64,000 nt of DNA. Origin: Stieleria sp. JC731. Lineage in GTDB: Bacteria; Planctomycetota; Planctomycetia; Pirellulales; Pirellulaceae. Positions within the stretch are counted from its first letter, which is position 1. The number at the start of each line of letters is the position of its first letter. Below, one piece after another: positions 8,245 to 18,782 of the stretch. Where the stretch lies: NCBI RefSeq assembly GCF_020966635.1, contig NZ_JAJKFQ010000001.1:1240001-1304000 (forward strand), given 5' to 3'. Both the position numbers and the translations under genes were made by a program. The notes beneath the pieces are model-generated. The model worked only from the letters and a program-made list of their open reading frames with translations. It was not told the origin of the DNA and made no database searches.

Positions 8245-10289
8245 GCTTTCTAAGACTGGAAGCATTGTGGGCGTTGCCACTGGTCCTGGCCCCTTTGATC
8301 ATTCATCTGTTGCATCGCCGCCGGCATCCGACCGTCGCTTGGCCGGCAATGATGTTTCTTTATCAGGCGACCAAAATGCGTCGCGGACCAGCTAAGTTGC
8401 GACGATGGTTGGTCTTGGCAACGCGAGTGATCGTTGTCGGCTTGATCGTTTTCGCACTCGCTCGTCCGCTATCAAGCGGCATCTTTGGGATGGCAGCGGG
8501 ACGGATTGCTGATACCGGTAAAACGATTGTTCTGATCGATCGGTCGACCGGCATGCAGCGTCGAGATGCATTGGGACGTACAAGACAAACACGCGGATTG
8601 GAATCTGTTGCGGAGACACTAGCAACGCTGGGTATCGAAAATCCGGTTGTGATCGATAGCGTGACATTAAAGCCGATTGAGCTTGCCGATTTGCATTCAC
8701 TGCGTGATGGCAGTTTGGCACAGCCTGCAGATTCACGGGCCGGAATGGCCGCGATGGTGATGGCAGCGTTTGAGTACTTGGCTGATCAAGACGCGACACT
8801 GGTTGATCTGTGGATCGTCAGCGACCGAAGTGAATCGACATGGGATCCGGGCTCGCCTACATGGCAGTCGATTCGGCGGATGAGTGAACGGTACGGCGAC
8901 GGTTTACGTCTCCATCGGTTTGATTTCCAAGAGAATGTAAACGAACCCAATTCCGCGATCCATGTGACCGATCTGCGATGGGGGAACGATTCGACATCGC
9001 AGGAAAGTGCAGAGGAAAGCAGTCGATTGCTGCTTTCCGTCAAGGTCGACTCCGATCAAAAAAACGAAACGATTCCCGTTCGTGTCGCGATTGGAAACGC
9101 GACACAAGAGATCGACCTACAACTGTCGGACGGGCAAGCTTCGCTGGATAACTTTCCTATCAATGTTGCTCAGGGATCGAAACTTTACGGTTCGGTGTCT
9201 TTGCCGATCGATTGCAATCCGGCGGATGATGATTGGTTCTTCACGCTGTCACCACCTGCAAAGCCCGTCATCGCAATTGTCAGCGAACAGCCGTGTGATG
9301 CGTTGATCGCAATGGGCGAGGTCCTTGGCGAAGTCGCATTCGACATTGCCGGCGGCGCGTCGCTTGCCGATCAGGTTGGCAAACCTGTCGGGGAAGGGCA
9401 GGGCGGTTGGAATCTAAACGGCACCGATAGTCTTTGGTGGCAGGGACAATTGCCAAGCGGCGAAACGGCGAAGGTGATTGAGGAGTTTTGTAAAGCAGGT
9501 GGTAGCGTCGCCTTTTTTCCACCCACGATTGCTAGTCCGGAAAGCCAGTTTCAAGGGGTCCGGTGGGGAGGATGGTCAGACACCGAACCCGAGGAAACAA
9601 GTTTCTCCGGCGTTAAATTCATGGTCGATCAAACCAGCCAAATTGAAGGCGAGTTCGTCGCGGTATCGACGCTAACGGATAGTTCAGTGTGGCTAGCGCA
9701 GCGTCAGACGGGACGTGGGATTTATTGGTTCTGCGGTGCGGACGTATCAGATCACCAATCGATGTTCGTTCGTCAAGGTTTGGGTTTGTTCGCGGTTCTG
9801 GATGCGACGCTTTCCAAGGTTGATCAACAATTAATTCGGCGGCAGGAATTTGTCGCAGGACCCGAAGCCGCAAGCCGACTTACAAGAGCGGAGTCGGATC
9901 CGCAGCTTGTCGTCGCGTCTGCAACAGCCGGCCAAGATCTGTCGGAGAATCAAGTTTCCTCAAATCGTGAACGCGGCTTCCATCGTGGTGTCTACGGTAT
10001 CGAGAGCCTTGATCAAGATCGAAGGTTGATCGCGATCAATCGGGACGTCGCCAGTCACTTGGCATTAGACGATCCATCAATCGAAGCCTTGATGCCCGGT
10101 CATCGGATGAATGTCGTTTCGATCGATGGTTCGTCGATCAACGAAACCGAAGGAGTGACGCGTGAGCTTTGGGGGGCGTTATGGCTGACAATGATCGTCG
10201 GACTATTGGTTGAAGGTTGGTTGTCGCTATCGTCTCGTCCGGTTGAACATCGCAGCGGAACAAAATCGTTTGATGGGAGGCAGCCATGA
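8241..10289 (+). CDS. BatA-type membrane protein with vWA-like domain
   Basis: 682 residues. The N-terminus (LEALWALPLVLAPLIIHLLHRRR, then a second helix around residues 55-80) is the BatA/aerotolerance N-terminal membrane module. A vWA-like segment follows with VLIDRSTGMQRRDALG, where the usual DxSxS is altered to DRSTG. A predicted helix near the C-terminus (LWLTMIVGLLVEGWLSL) would anchor the other end. The bulk between is probably periplasmic. The gene overlaps its neighbours by 4 bp on both sides. BatA proteins belong to the MoxR/vWA systems, and the substrate here is unknown. Confidence 0.85.
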   Translation: MSFLRLEALWALPLVLAPLIIHLLHRRRHPTVAWPAMMFLYQATKMRRGPAKLRRWLVLATRVIVVGLIVFALARPLSSGIFGMAAGRIADTGKTIVLIDRSTGMQRRDALGRTRQTRGLESVAETLATLGIENPVVIDSVTLKPIELADLHSLRDGSLAQPADSRAGMAAMVMAAFEYLADQDATLVDLWIVSDRSESTWDPGSPTWQSIRRMSERYGDGLRLHRFDFQENVNEPNSAIHVTDLRWGNDSTSQESAEESSRLLLSVKVDSDQKNETIPVRVAIGNATQEIDLQLSDGQASLDNFPINVAQGSKLYGSVSLPIDCNPADDDWFFTLSPPAKPVIAIVSEQPCDALIAMGEVLGEVAFDIAGGASLADQVGKPVGEGQGGWNLNGTDSLWWQGQLPSGETAKVIEEFCKAGGSVAFFPPTIASPESQFQGVRWGGWSDTEPEETSFSGVKFMVDQTSQIEGEFVAVSTLTDSSVWLAQRQTGRGIYWFCGADVSDHQSMFVRQGLGLFAVLDATLSKVDQQLIRRQEFVAGPEAASRLTRAESDPQLVVASATAGQDLSENQVSSNRERGFHRGVYGIESLDQDRRLIAINRDVASHLALDDPSIEALMPGHRMNVVSIDGSSINETEGVTRELWGALWLTMIVGLLVEGWLSLSSRPVEHRSGTKSFDGRQP

Positions 10290-12463
10290 TGTGGATGGTT
10301 TCCATCTTGGCGGTCGCGGCTTGTTTGTGGATCGCCACCTTAAATGTAAGACGCTGCTCGCGTCGGTTTCGAACGATCGTCTGCGAATCTATACGATGTG
10401 TTTTGATCATTGCGGCCGTGATCCTGTTTTGGCGGCCGGAGCAAACTTCCGTTGTCGAGCAAACCGAATCACAACGCGTGATTGTGTTGGTGGATCATTC
10501 GAAAAGTATGTCGACGGTTGATGCGCAGCCTTTTAACCCAGCTGAAAGTCCAGTGCCGAGCAGTCGCCTTAGCGTTGCTGATGCGTTTGCGAAATCGCCC
10601 GCTTGGGATGAATTGGATTCGCGATGGGATCTGGTGGTCAAAGATGTCTTTGTCGACGACGTGAATCAAAGCAATCTAGGTGCAGCGGTCGGGCAACTAG
10701 GCTTTGACGATTCGGCATCATGTGTAGTCATTTCGGACGGTGATTGGAACGCCGGAGAGTCTCCTCTGGGCGTGGTGCAGGAAAAAACATTGCAAGCCGG
10801 TCAACGCTTTGCACTGCACACGATCACGGTGGGAAGCGATCAGCGGTTGCCTGATTTAGAGCTGTTCGGTGTGTCTTGTCCCACCGTCGCGATTGAAGGA
10901 AAGCCACTGCGAATTCCGTACACGATCGCCAATTGGTTTCCCGAAAGCAAAGCAGTCACGGTTCGCTTGGCCGTTGATGGTGAAGCTGTTGAAGAAACGA
11001 GCATTACCATTGCCGCTGGAGCTCGTCACGACGGAACACTTCATTGGATGGCCAATGGCGAAGGGAATCATCAGGCTGAAGTATCGGTTGATCAGTTCAG
11101 CGGGGAAAGCGATCTAACAAATAACGGATCGCAGCATCAGGTAGACGTTCGCCCCGAAAGTCTACGAGTCCTGATCGTCGAGTCTGAGCCGAGGTGGGAG
11201 TTTCGCTATCTGCGAAACGCGTTGATTCGCGATCCGGGCGTCGAAGTCAATTCACTGCTTTTTCATCCATCGCTTGAAGGTGTCGGTGGTGGCGGCGACG
11301 ACTACCTCGCGGAGTTCCCGGCAAGCGTTTCTGAACTTTCTGAGTATGACGTAATCTTCCTAGGCGACGTCGGGCTTAGTGAAGGACAGTTGACGGAAGA
11401 TCAATGCGATTTAATTGCCGGGACGGTTTCCCAACAGGCGACGGGATTGGTCCTGATGCCTGGACGAGAAATGCGGCAGTCAAGTCTTGGCAGTTCGCCA
11501 CTGGAGACTTTGGTGCCAGTGATTTACGAAGATCTACAAAAGTCTGGACAGGCAACGACGACATCAAGCCAAGATCAAGGAAACAGACTGGCATTGACCG
11601 AAACCGGTCGAGCAAGCTTGCTGACCCAATTGGCAGATCAACCATCGGACAACTGGAAGCTGTGGCAATCGCTTCCCGGTTTTTACTGGAACGCACCTGT
11701 TCAGAGGGCGAAAAGCGGAGGCGAAGTCCTGGCGGTGCATGCGGATGCCGCAAACGAATTTGGACGAGTCCCATTGCTTGTTACGCGTCGATTCGGTGCC
11801 GGCAAAATCCTTTGGATGGGAACCGATTCCGCATGGCGTTGGCGAATGGGAGTCGAAGACAAATACCATTATCGGTTTTGGGGACAAGTCATTCGCTGGA
11901 TGGCATATGGGCGGAACATGGCTGTCGGCGAATCGATGCGTTTGATCTATCAACCCGAGCAGCCTATTGTTTCCTCGCCGGTTTCGCTGAGGGCGAGCGT
12001 GATGACTGAAGAGGGCGAGCCCGCATCCGAGCCAAGCGTTGAGTTGTTCATTCGTGATCCGAGTGGGCAATCCAGCACGATTACGCTCAATCATAGCGAA
12101 GGCGATTGGGGCGTCTATGTTGGCGAAGCGGTGTTTAGCCAGATCGGAACGCACCAATTGACGCTTCACCATCCATCCGAAGACAAAACATTGAATGCGG
12201 AAGTCGCGGTGAAGGGCAGGGCAGTGGAAGCCGTCGGGCGTCCGGTTCGCATCGATGTGATGCGAGAGATGGCCCGACTCGGTCAAGGACGCGCGTTTGC
12301 GACATCGGAGTTGTCAGATTTGATTCAAACACTCAACAATCAAGTCGCTCGCAACGTGAAGACTCAGACCATTCGTTTATGGCAACACCCGATCGTGCTG
12401 CTAGGAATGATCGGGGGACTGAGCCTGTTTTGGATCCTGCGTAAATGGGCGGGAGTGCTTTAA
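10286..12463 (+). CDS. vWA / glutamine-amidotransferase-like membrane protein
   Basis: 725 residues with two N-terminal membrane helices (starting MMWMVSILAVAACLWIATL) and one at the C-terminus (PIVLLGMIGGLSLFWIL). A degenerate vWA segment (VIVLVDHSKSMSTVD, with DxSxS) follows the second helix. The middle (LRVLIVESEPRWEFRYLRNALIRDPGV through VIFLGDVG) resembles the class I glutamine-amidotransferase-like fold found in planctomycete BatA/B relatives, but no Cys-His-Glu triad is evident, so it is probably a binding rather than catalytic domain. The start overlaps the previous gene by 4 bp and the stop shares a base with the next start (TAATG). It is probably part of a membrane complex served by the MoxR ATPase. 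Confidence 0.8.
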   Translation: MMWMVSILAVAACLWIATLNVRRCSRRFRTIVCESIRCVLIIAAVILFWRPEQTSVVEQTESQRVIVLVDHSKSMSTVDAQPFNPAESPVPSSRLSVADAFAKSPAWDELDSRWDLVVKDVFVDDVNQSNLGAAVGQLGFDDSASCVVISDGDWNAGESPLGVVQEKTLQAGQRFALHTITVGSDQRLPDLELFGVSCPTVAIEGKPLRIPYTIANWFPESKAVTVRLAVDGEAVEETSITIAAGARHDGTLHWMANGEGNHQAEVSVDQFSGESDLTNNGSQHQVDVRPESLRVLIVESEPRWEFRYLRNALIRDPGVEVNSLLFHPSLEGVGGGGDDYLAEFPASVSELSEYDVIFLGDVGLSEGQLTEDQCDLIAGTVSQQATGLVLMPGREMRQSSLGSSPLETLVPVIYEDLQKSGQATTTSSQDQGNRLALTETGRASLLTQLADQPSDNWKLWQSLPGFYWNAPVQRAKSGGEVLAVHADAANEFGRVPLLVTRRFGAGKILWMGTDSAWRWRMGVEDKYHYRFWGQVIRWMAYGRNMAVGESMRLIYQPEQPIVSSPVSLRASVMTEEGEPASEPSVELFIRDPSGQSSTITLNHSEGDWGVYVGEAVFSQIGTHQLTLHHPSEDKTLNAEVAVKGRAVEAVGRPVRIDVMREMARLGQGRAFATSELSDLIQTLNNQVARNVKTQTIRLWQHPIVLLGMIGGLSLFWILRKWAGVL

Positions 12464-15400
12464 TGCATTTAGAACTACCAACAACGCTGACCGAAAAACT
12501 GGATCAATATCGTCAGGCGGTGATCCGTCGCTCGATGTCTCGAGGGATTCAACTGTCGATCGCGACGACCACCATAGCTCTATTACTGCTTGTGGTGATT
12601 GATCGATTCGCCGAGACGCCAGTCGGTTTGCGATTGGCGTACTGGATGGCGACGGCCGCAATCGTTGGATACGCGATCGCAAGCGTTGTGCAATCGATTC
12701 GTCAGCACCGTTCGGCGGCTTCCATCGCACGAGAGATCACACAGTATGATCCGAATTATGGCGATCATCTTCTTGGTGCGATCGAGCTTGCCGATAGCGC
12801 GATCGAACAACAACGCTCGATGCGTCTTTGCCGCGCGGCGCTGCAGCAAGTGTCTGAAGAAACACAAAGGCGAAACTTGTTGGCGTTGCTGCCCCCGCAA
12901 TCAATGTCACGCTGCCGTCGTGTGACGGTGCTGTCGGCGGTTGTGCTTGCGACGTTGGCTTTTTTGATGCCGGATGTGATTTGGAATTCGGTGCGTCGGA
13001 TGGTGATGCCGCTTGCCTCGATTTCACGTCAGACACTGGTGCATATCGATCATGTGCCTGACCAGTATGTCGTTCCCCGTGGGGAACCTGCAAACTGGAT
13101 CGTTCCTGCAAATAAAGAAAGCCGTTGGACACCGGGGCAGGCGGCGCTTTCGATTGAAGGCGTTGGCAAAATCAACGGTAGCTTGGCAGACGAAGAATAT
13201 CGATTTGAGCTGCCGCCATTGATGCACGAAACCGATACTCGGTTGACAATCGGAGATGCGTCAAGGCCCGTTCGGTTGGTGCCTGTCGATCGACCGGAAA
13301 TCGCGAGCGTTAGGGCAACGGTTGAATTGCCAAGCTATTTGCAAATCGAACAGTCAACAATCGAAGTCGAACCTGTCGCGAACGTGATTCAGGCACTGGA
13401 GAACGCAAATGTGACACTCCATGTGCAAGCGACATCGCCTCTTTCATCCGCATCCGCTGATGGAGAAGCTGTGGAGGTTGATGAAGACCGCTTTGATGTG
13501 GCGGTTGATGCCGAGCGGTCAACCGTGACGGTCGACCTTGCAGATCAATATGGGATCGGATTGTCTAAAGAATCGACCATCCAAATTGAACGAACATTCG
13601 ATCAACCTCCAACCATCGTTGTTGACGAAGCGAACTTGCCCTCACGAGTTCTCAATCAACAGCAACTGCGGTTCCTACTATCGGTGGAAGATGATTTTGC
13701 AGTCCGTCGTGTCGGTGTGCAGTGGATCAATGAAGATCGTTCAGGCGAACGGGTGATTGGGCCAGAGGAAGGTTCAAATACTGTCACGGCATTGTTTAAT
13801 CCTGCCGCATTCGGTACCGGTGAAGGCGAGGTCGCAATTCGGTTTTGGGCAGAAGACGATCTTCCAGGGCGACCAAGGGTTTACACCCAAACATATTCGA
13901 TGACAGTGCTTTCATCCGAAGACCACGCGGTCTGGATTGGCGACCAGTTGGCTCGATGGCGGCAGGGTGCGATCGAGGTACGCGACCGGGAGTTGAGGCT
14001 ATTGTCCGGCAACCGAGAATTGATGTCCGTTCCCGAATCGCAGCGAGATACCAAGTGGCGACAAAAGTTAGCGGAGCAAGCTGCAGCGGAGGCCGACAAC
14101 GCTAGGCGACTGAAGCTAGTCGTTGAAGACGGCAAAGCGATCCTTTCGCAAGCAGCGGCCAACGATCAAGTTCCCGCAGCCAACTTGGAAGGTCTTGCAC
14201 AGTCAATTCGTGCACTCGATGACTTGGCCAATGGGAAGATGCCGCAAGTAGCTGAGATGCTCAGCGGAGCTGCCGAAGCATTTGAAGAGTCAAAATTCGC
14301 GGCCGCTGCAAATATGGAGACGACATTGGGCGAATTGCCTGATACCGATGAAGGTGCAAGCGAGAACGCCGAAACTGATTCCTCGGATCCATCCAGTACT
14401 GAACGTCTCTCTCTTTCAGACACGACCATCATCGACACATCGAAATCCGGCAAGAAGGCAAAGCCAGCGAAAAAGTCGTCAAAACAGCAGCTTGCCCAAG
14501 CGGTCGAGGATCAAGCGGAATTGGTTGCCGAGTTCGATGCCGTTGCCGATCAATTGCGTGAACTGTTGGGCCAAATGGACGGCAGTACTTTGGTTAAACG
14601 CATGAAAGCGATCAGCCGTTTGCAGGATCGCGTTGCGGGGCGATTGGCCAAGTTTATCAGCGTCGGATTTGGGCTTTCGAATTCCATTGACGAAACTGAT
14701 ATCCAAGCCAGCTTATCCGATACAGAAGAAACAATTTCGCGGCTTCAAAGTGTGATGGATGACTTGCAGGCTTTCCTAAAGCGACGCGAGGTGCGCTCGT
14801 TCAAAGTTGTCTATGAAGAGATGAAACAAGATAACGTTCTGGATCAGTTGCGGTTGCTAAAACGCCATCTCCCAGACCAACCAGGTGCTTCAATCGCTGC
14901 GGCGGAATATTGGGCCGACAACTTGGATCGACTTGCTGACGATTTGATCGAACCGCCAAGCAACGACGAGCAACAAGACGAAGAGGGCGGCAAAGCTAAG
15001 AAGTCCTTGGATCCAGAAGTTGTCTTGGAAGTCCTCCGTGTATTGAAGTCTGAGGTGGACTTGCGTGAAGAAACACGTCAGGCCGAGCGGGGACGAAAGG
15101 CAATGGCTGCGGATGATTACGCGAGCGAGGCGATTCGCTTAAGTGAATCACAGGATTCGATCCGTGATCGCTTGGATCAAGTCATCGATTCGCTGCAAAC
15201 CGATCGTGATTCGGCCATCCAGTTCGCCGCCGAAGCGGAGGTTCTAAGTGCAGCCAGGGCTGCGATGGTCGATGCGTCCGAAACGATGGTGCAGCCTGAT
15301 ACCGGGCCATCAGTCATCGCCGCACAAACCGAAGCGATCGAGTTATTGCTTCGCAGCCGAAAAGTTGATCCGAGCACCGGTGGCGCTTCAAATTCGGCTT

Positions 15401-15597
15401 CGTCTAGCGGAGGTGATACCGATCAAGAGGCAATCAAGTTGGTGGGAGATGCACTGAACGAAATGGCGACGCAGCGATCGGGCGAGGTCAGTACCACAAC
15501 CGGCGCGTCGTCCTTCGAAGTACCACAACGAATGCGAGCCGACTTGGATCGATACTTCATGCGTTTAGAACAACGGCTTGGAGGCGTCAATCAATGA
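12463..15597 (+). CDS. Large coiled-coil membrane protein (DUF4175-like)
   Basis: 1044 residues starting at the ATG that overlaps the upstream stop (TAATG at 12461-12465). An ATG 18 bp earlier is less likely. Predicted helices occur near residues 25-75 (IQLSIATTTIALLLLVVIDR and the next segment) and 150-175 (VTVLSAVVLATLAFLMPDVIW). The remainder is a beta-rich region followed by long Gln/Glu/Ala-rich helices with coiled-coil character (about residues 500-950). The layout resembles DUF4175-type proteins encoded in MoxR/BatA clusters, but this is a resemblance rather than a firm family call. It ends 4 bp inside the next gene. Confidence 0.72.
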   Translation: MHLELPTTLTEKLDQYRQAVIRRSMSRGIQLSIATTTIALLLLVVIDRFAETPVGLRLAYWMATAAIVGYAIASVVQSIRQHRSAASIAREITQYDPNYGDHLLGAIELADSAIEQQRSMRLCRAALQQVSEETQRRNLLALLPPQSMSRCRRVTVLSAVVLATLAFLMPDVIWNSVRRMVMPLASISRQTLVHIDHVPDQYVVPRGEPANWIVPANKESRWTPGQAALSIEGVGKINGSLADEEYRFELPPLMHETDTRLTIGDASRPVRLVPVDRPEIASVRATVELPSYLQIEQSTIEVEPVANVIQALENANVTLHVQATSPLSSASADGEAVEVDEDRFDVAVDAERSTVTVDLADQYGIGLSKESTIQIERTFDQPPTIVVDEANLPSRVLNQQQLRFLLSVEDDFAVRRVGVQWINEDRSGERVIGPEEGSNTVTALFNPAAFGTGEGEVAIRFWAEDDLPGRPRVYTQTYSMTVLSSEDHAVWIGDQLARWRQGAIEVRDRELRLLSGNRELMSVPESQRDTKWRQKLAEQAAAEADNARRLKLVVEDGKAILSQAAANDQVPAANLEGLAQSIRALDDLANGKMPQVAEMLSGAAEAFEESKFAAAANMETTLGELPDTDEGASENAETDSSDPSSTERLSLSDTTIIDTSKSGKKAKPAKKSSKQQLAQAVEDQAELVAEFDAVADQLRELLGQMDGSTLVKRMKAISRLQDRVAGRLAKFISVGFGLSNSIDETDIQASLSDTEETISRLQSVMDDLQAFLKRREVRSFKVVYEEMKQDNVLDQLRLLKRHLPDQPGASIAAAEYWADNLDRLADDLIEPPSNDEQQDEEGGKAKKSLDPEVVLEVLRVLKSEVDLREETRQAERGRKAMAADDYASEAIRLSESQDSIRDRLDQVIDSLQTDRDSAIQFAAEAEVLSAARAAMVDASETMVQPDTGPSVIAAQTEAIELLLRSRKVDPSTGGASNSASSSGGDTDQEAIKLVGDALNEMATQRSGEVSTTTGASSFEVPQRMRADLDRYFMRLEQRLGGVNQ

Positions 15598-16643
15598 GAT
15601 TCGTACTTCGATCATGTGTGTTGTTTTGTGTTCTCAGTAGCCTTGCTACAGCGCAGAACACCCTTTCCGGCAACACATCCGATCAAATCGCGATTGGACA
15701 AGAGGTCCCTCGTGAAGTCCGTGAAATCTATCGTAATGGACTCGGTTTCCTGAAAAGGACGCAGGACGATCGCGGAACTTGGCCGGCCGGCGAGGCTGCC
15801 GGACCGGGGACGACATCGCTGGCTCTGTTAGCGTTCCTGGCGTCTGGTGAAGATCCGAACCATGGGCCCTATCGCGAAACCATTCGCAAAGCGATCCGGC
15901 ATATCATCGGCAGCCAAAATGAGAAAACCGGATACATGGGACCAAGCATGTATCACCATGGGTTTGCATTGCTTGCCCTCAGTGAAGCGTATGGCATGGT
16001 TGATGAGACAGACTTGTTTACCGATCGTCCGGCGAATGCTCGAACACTCGGTCAAGCGGTTGAGCTTGCGGTACGGTCAGCTTTGACTTCGCAAAAACGC
16101 AACCGTGCTAGGGCATGGCGTTACTCGCCCGGCGCAAGCGATGCAGACACCTCTGTTTCCGGGGCGGTATTGATGGGACTGTTGGCGGCTCGAAATGCTG
16201 GGATCGAAGTGCCTGATGACGCGATCAATTCGGCAATTGAATATTTCGTGGCGATGACAGCGGACGACGGCACCGTCGGCTATACCACAGCAAGCCAAGG
16301 TGGATTGGAATCGATCGCCCGAAGCGGGATCGCAAATCTTGTTATGGCGATTGCTCGCCGGAAAGATCTTCCGGCCTATCAAGTAACGGCAAAATACTTG
16401 ATCGATCATCAAGGTGATGATCCGGGGTGGCCCGAATACGCTCGCTACTATCAGGCGCAAGCGTTGTTTCAATGGGACTTGGAGATCTGGAATCGCTGGA
16501 ATGAAGATTTGATCCGCAGTCTAAAGAATCAACAGAAAGATGACGGTAGCTTCGAAGGTGAATTGGGAGTGACCAATAGCACATCCATGTCGTTGCTCGC
16601 GTTAGGCGTCAACTTTCGTTTCTTGCCCATCTACGAGCGTTGA
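15594..16643 (+). CDS. Secreted prenyltransferase/squalene-oxidase-repeat protein
   Basis: 349 residues with an N-terminal signal peptide (MRFVLRSCVLFCVLSSLATAQ). The rest contains alpha-alpha toroid repeats typical of the prenyltransferase/squalene cyclase superfamily: GLGFLKRTQDDRGTWPAG, AIRHIIGSQNEKTGYMG, and near the C-terminus SLKNQQKDDGSFEGELG followed by TSMSLLALGV. No cyclase DxDD or QW catalytic set was recognised, so an enzymatic role is not implied. Such proteins recur in planctomycete genomes, often in this operon type. The start overlaps the preceding gene by 4 bp (ATGA). Confidence 0.85.
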   Translation: MRFVLRSCVLFCVLSSLATAQNTLSGNTSDQIAIGQEVPREVREIYRNGLGFLKRTQDDRGTWPAGEAAGPGTTSLALLAFLASGEDPNHGPYRETIRKAIRHIIGSQNEKTGYMGPSMYHHGFALLALSEAYGMVDETDLFTDRPANARTLGQAVELAVRSALTSQKRNRARAWRYSPGASDADTSVSGAVLMGLLAARNAGIEVPDDAINSAIEYFVAMTADDGTVGYTTASQGGLESIARSGIANLVMAIARRKDLPAYQVTAKYLIDHQGDDPGWPEYARYYQAQALFQWDLEIWNRWNEDLIRSLKNQQKDDGSFEGELGVTNSTSMSLLALGVNFRFLPIYER

Positions 16644-16649
16644 TGGACG

Positions 16650-18782
16650 ATGATTGATCTCAGTAAAGTGGTATTCGTAGGCGCAATCGTTCTGGCAAGC
16701 TTTTCGCATGTAAAACTGGCTGCGCAGTCTGCATCGGAAGCGGCATCAGAAACCGTTGCGCCGGAACTGGTTTTTCAATTCACCGATGGAAGTCGTCTTC
16801 AAGGCATGCTTCAAGGTGGGAAAGGCGAGAACTCGATTTCGATCCGCTGTCCACTTTTGACGACCGCGGTGGAAGCTTCGGTTGACGACCTTCTAGAAGC
16901 GAATGGGGTTGCCGGTAGCGAATCGGCGGCGGAGCAAAACGGTGCTGATTCAGAATTGTTTGCAGCCCATCTGGTCGACGATAGCCAGTTGGTTGGCAGG
17001 TTGAGTTCATGGGATAGCGAAGGTTTTAAGCTCAGCAGTGCTTTGCTGGGCGACGTGTCGCTGACCAGGGATCACGTTGTGAGTCTGCGTCGATTGATCG
17101 ATGTGCCTGGGCGAATCGCTTCGTTGGTTTCACTACCGACTCGCTATGAACTTCAGGACGGATGGAATTGGGGCGATGGAAAAACGTTAGTCGCCGAACG
17201 CCCCGGTGCTGTGGTCGGTCGGCTAGCACTTCCGGAGCGATTTCGACTGTTGGTTGATATCGAATGCACGGGCGATGCCGATGTCCAACTTGCTTTGGGT
17301 GATCGAGCGTCAGGCGGGGCAGGGCAGGGGAGTCGCTTTCGTTTGGGCGGGTCGGTATCGCAATCACCTGAAGAGCAATTGGTGACGCATTGTGAATGGT
17401 TCGGAAGTAGCTTGTCGCTTGTGCGGGGCAATGCCAGTATTTCTGATGTCGCGATGGTTCCTCTGGATGACGCCAAACGCCTGCGTCTGGAGTTCCGAAT
17501 CGATCAACGAGCAGGTCGATTGATCGCTCTAAGCAGTGGCAATGAAATCGGTGGCACTGAAATCGGACGCGCCGAACTGACCGATGGTCAACCGATCATC
17601 CGCCAAACAATGACACTGACAAATCGAGGGGATTCCATTCGAGTTCATCGACTGGATGTGATGCACTGGGATGGTCAGTCGGAACAACCCGCCGAGCTGT
17701 CGGGCAAGCGAATGGAGTTACTCAGTGGAACAACTGTAGAGCCACAAGATTGGGATCAAGTGGCAGAACGCGGCGATTTGAGTTCGGTAAGTTTTGGCAA
17801 CGAGGTCAAAGCCGCGCCGGGATGCGAGATGACTTTGCGTGATCAAACTCGTTTGCGTGGTCGCCTGTTGCAGTCTGAAGATGGACGAGTCCGCTTCGAG
17901 ACGCAGCTTGGGATGGAATTCGAAATCGATCCGCTGAAGGTGTCGCAAGTGATCGGGTTAGCCAAACGGCTGAACCAAACTACTGGACCTAGTCTGCAAA
18001 ACGGGACGCAGTTGATTCACGGGAAGCTGGTTTCCGCAGGCGGTATTGATGACTGGATCGCGTTTCAGAGCCCCATGTTTAGGGCTGTAACGGGGATCGC
18101 AGCAAACCCGAGTACAAAAATTGATTTTCAGCTGAGGGCGTCTCCATCTGAATTTTCACCGAGGATCGTCTTACGTGGCGGCGATCAAATGGGTGGTGAA
18201 GTCACTGCGATCAATCAACAAGGCATTCAATTTGATGGAACCTATTGTGGTTCGACCATCATCCCTGAAGACTCCGTTAGGTCGATTCAATCGCAGGCCG
18301 TCGACCCAATCGAAGACCGTTCTTTGGAACACGCGTTGTCGTTACCGCGGATGCAGAAGTCCTCGCCGCCAACGCATCTGTTGGTATCGCCGCAAGCTGA
18401 TTTGCTGCGTGGGCGATTGTTAGGTCTAGACGGCGATGCCGCGACGCTTAGCGTCAGGCAAGTCGAACGACGAATCAACCGTTCATCGATCGGGGAGGTT
18501 GTGTTCTTAGACGCCGAACAACGTCCCGAATTCCAATCCGAACAGGCACGCATCGATGCGGTGATTGAGACCGCTATTGGAGAACGTCTGTCGCTAACGA
18601 ACGTGCAGTACGACGAAAATGATTTCCACGGAGATCATCAGTACTTTGGACGTTGTCGCATTCCACGGCATTCGATTCGAACGGTTTGGCTGGGACTTCA
18701 ACCACATCATCCGTCCAGTCGCTGGCAATTGCGACCGGTGAAAGATCCTCGTTCGTACGATGACGAATCAGCTGCTGAGTGA
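16650..18782 (+). CDS. Secreted protein of unknown function, last gene of the moxR operon
   Basis: 710 residues with a likely signal peptide ([20 protein letters not shown]). Several segments of about 60-90 residues share a pattern of short beta strands: [94 protein letters not shown]. This points to a repeated small beta-barrel-like unit. A central LamG-like part may lie around residues 170-330. I do not recognise a named family. It starts 6 bp after the previous stop, so it belongs to the same operon, and its 3' end overlaps the convergent queC gene by 15 bp. Confidence 0.7.
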   Translation: MIDLSKVVFVGAIVLASFSHVKLAAQSASEAASETVAPELVFQFTDGSRLQGMLQGGKGENSISIRCPLLTTAVEASVDDLLEANGVAGSESAAEQNGADSELFAAHLVDDSQLVGRLSSWDSEGFKLSSALLGDVSLTRDHVVSLRRLIDVPGRIASLVSLPTRYELQDGWNWGDGKTLVAERPGAVVGRLALPERFRLLVDIECTGDADVQLALGDRASGGAGQGSRFRLGGSVSQSPEEQLVTHCEWFGSSLSLVRGNASISDVAMVPLDDAKRLRLEFRIDQRAGRLIALSSGNEIGGTEIGRAELTDGQPIIRQTMTLTNRGDSIRVHRLDVMHWDGQSEQPAELSGKRMELLSGTTVEPQDWDQVAERGDLSSVSFGNEVKAAPGCEMTLRDQTRLRGRLLQSEDGRVRFETQLGMEFEIDPLKVSQVIGLAKRLNQTTGPSLQNGTQLIHGKLVSAGGIDDWIAFQSPMFRAVTGIAANPSTKIDFQLRASPSEFSPRIVLRGGDQMGGEVTAINQQGIQFDGTYCGSTIIPEDSVRSIQSQAVDPIEDRSLEHALSLPRMQKSSPPTHLLVSPQADLLRGRLLGLDGDAATLSVRQVERRINRSSIGEVVFLDAEQRPEFQSEQARIDAVIETAIGERLSLTNVQYDENDFHGDHQYFGRCRIPRHSIRTVWLGLQPHHPSSRWQLRPVKDPRSYDDESAAE

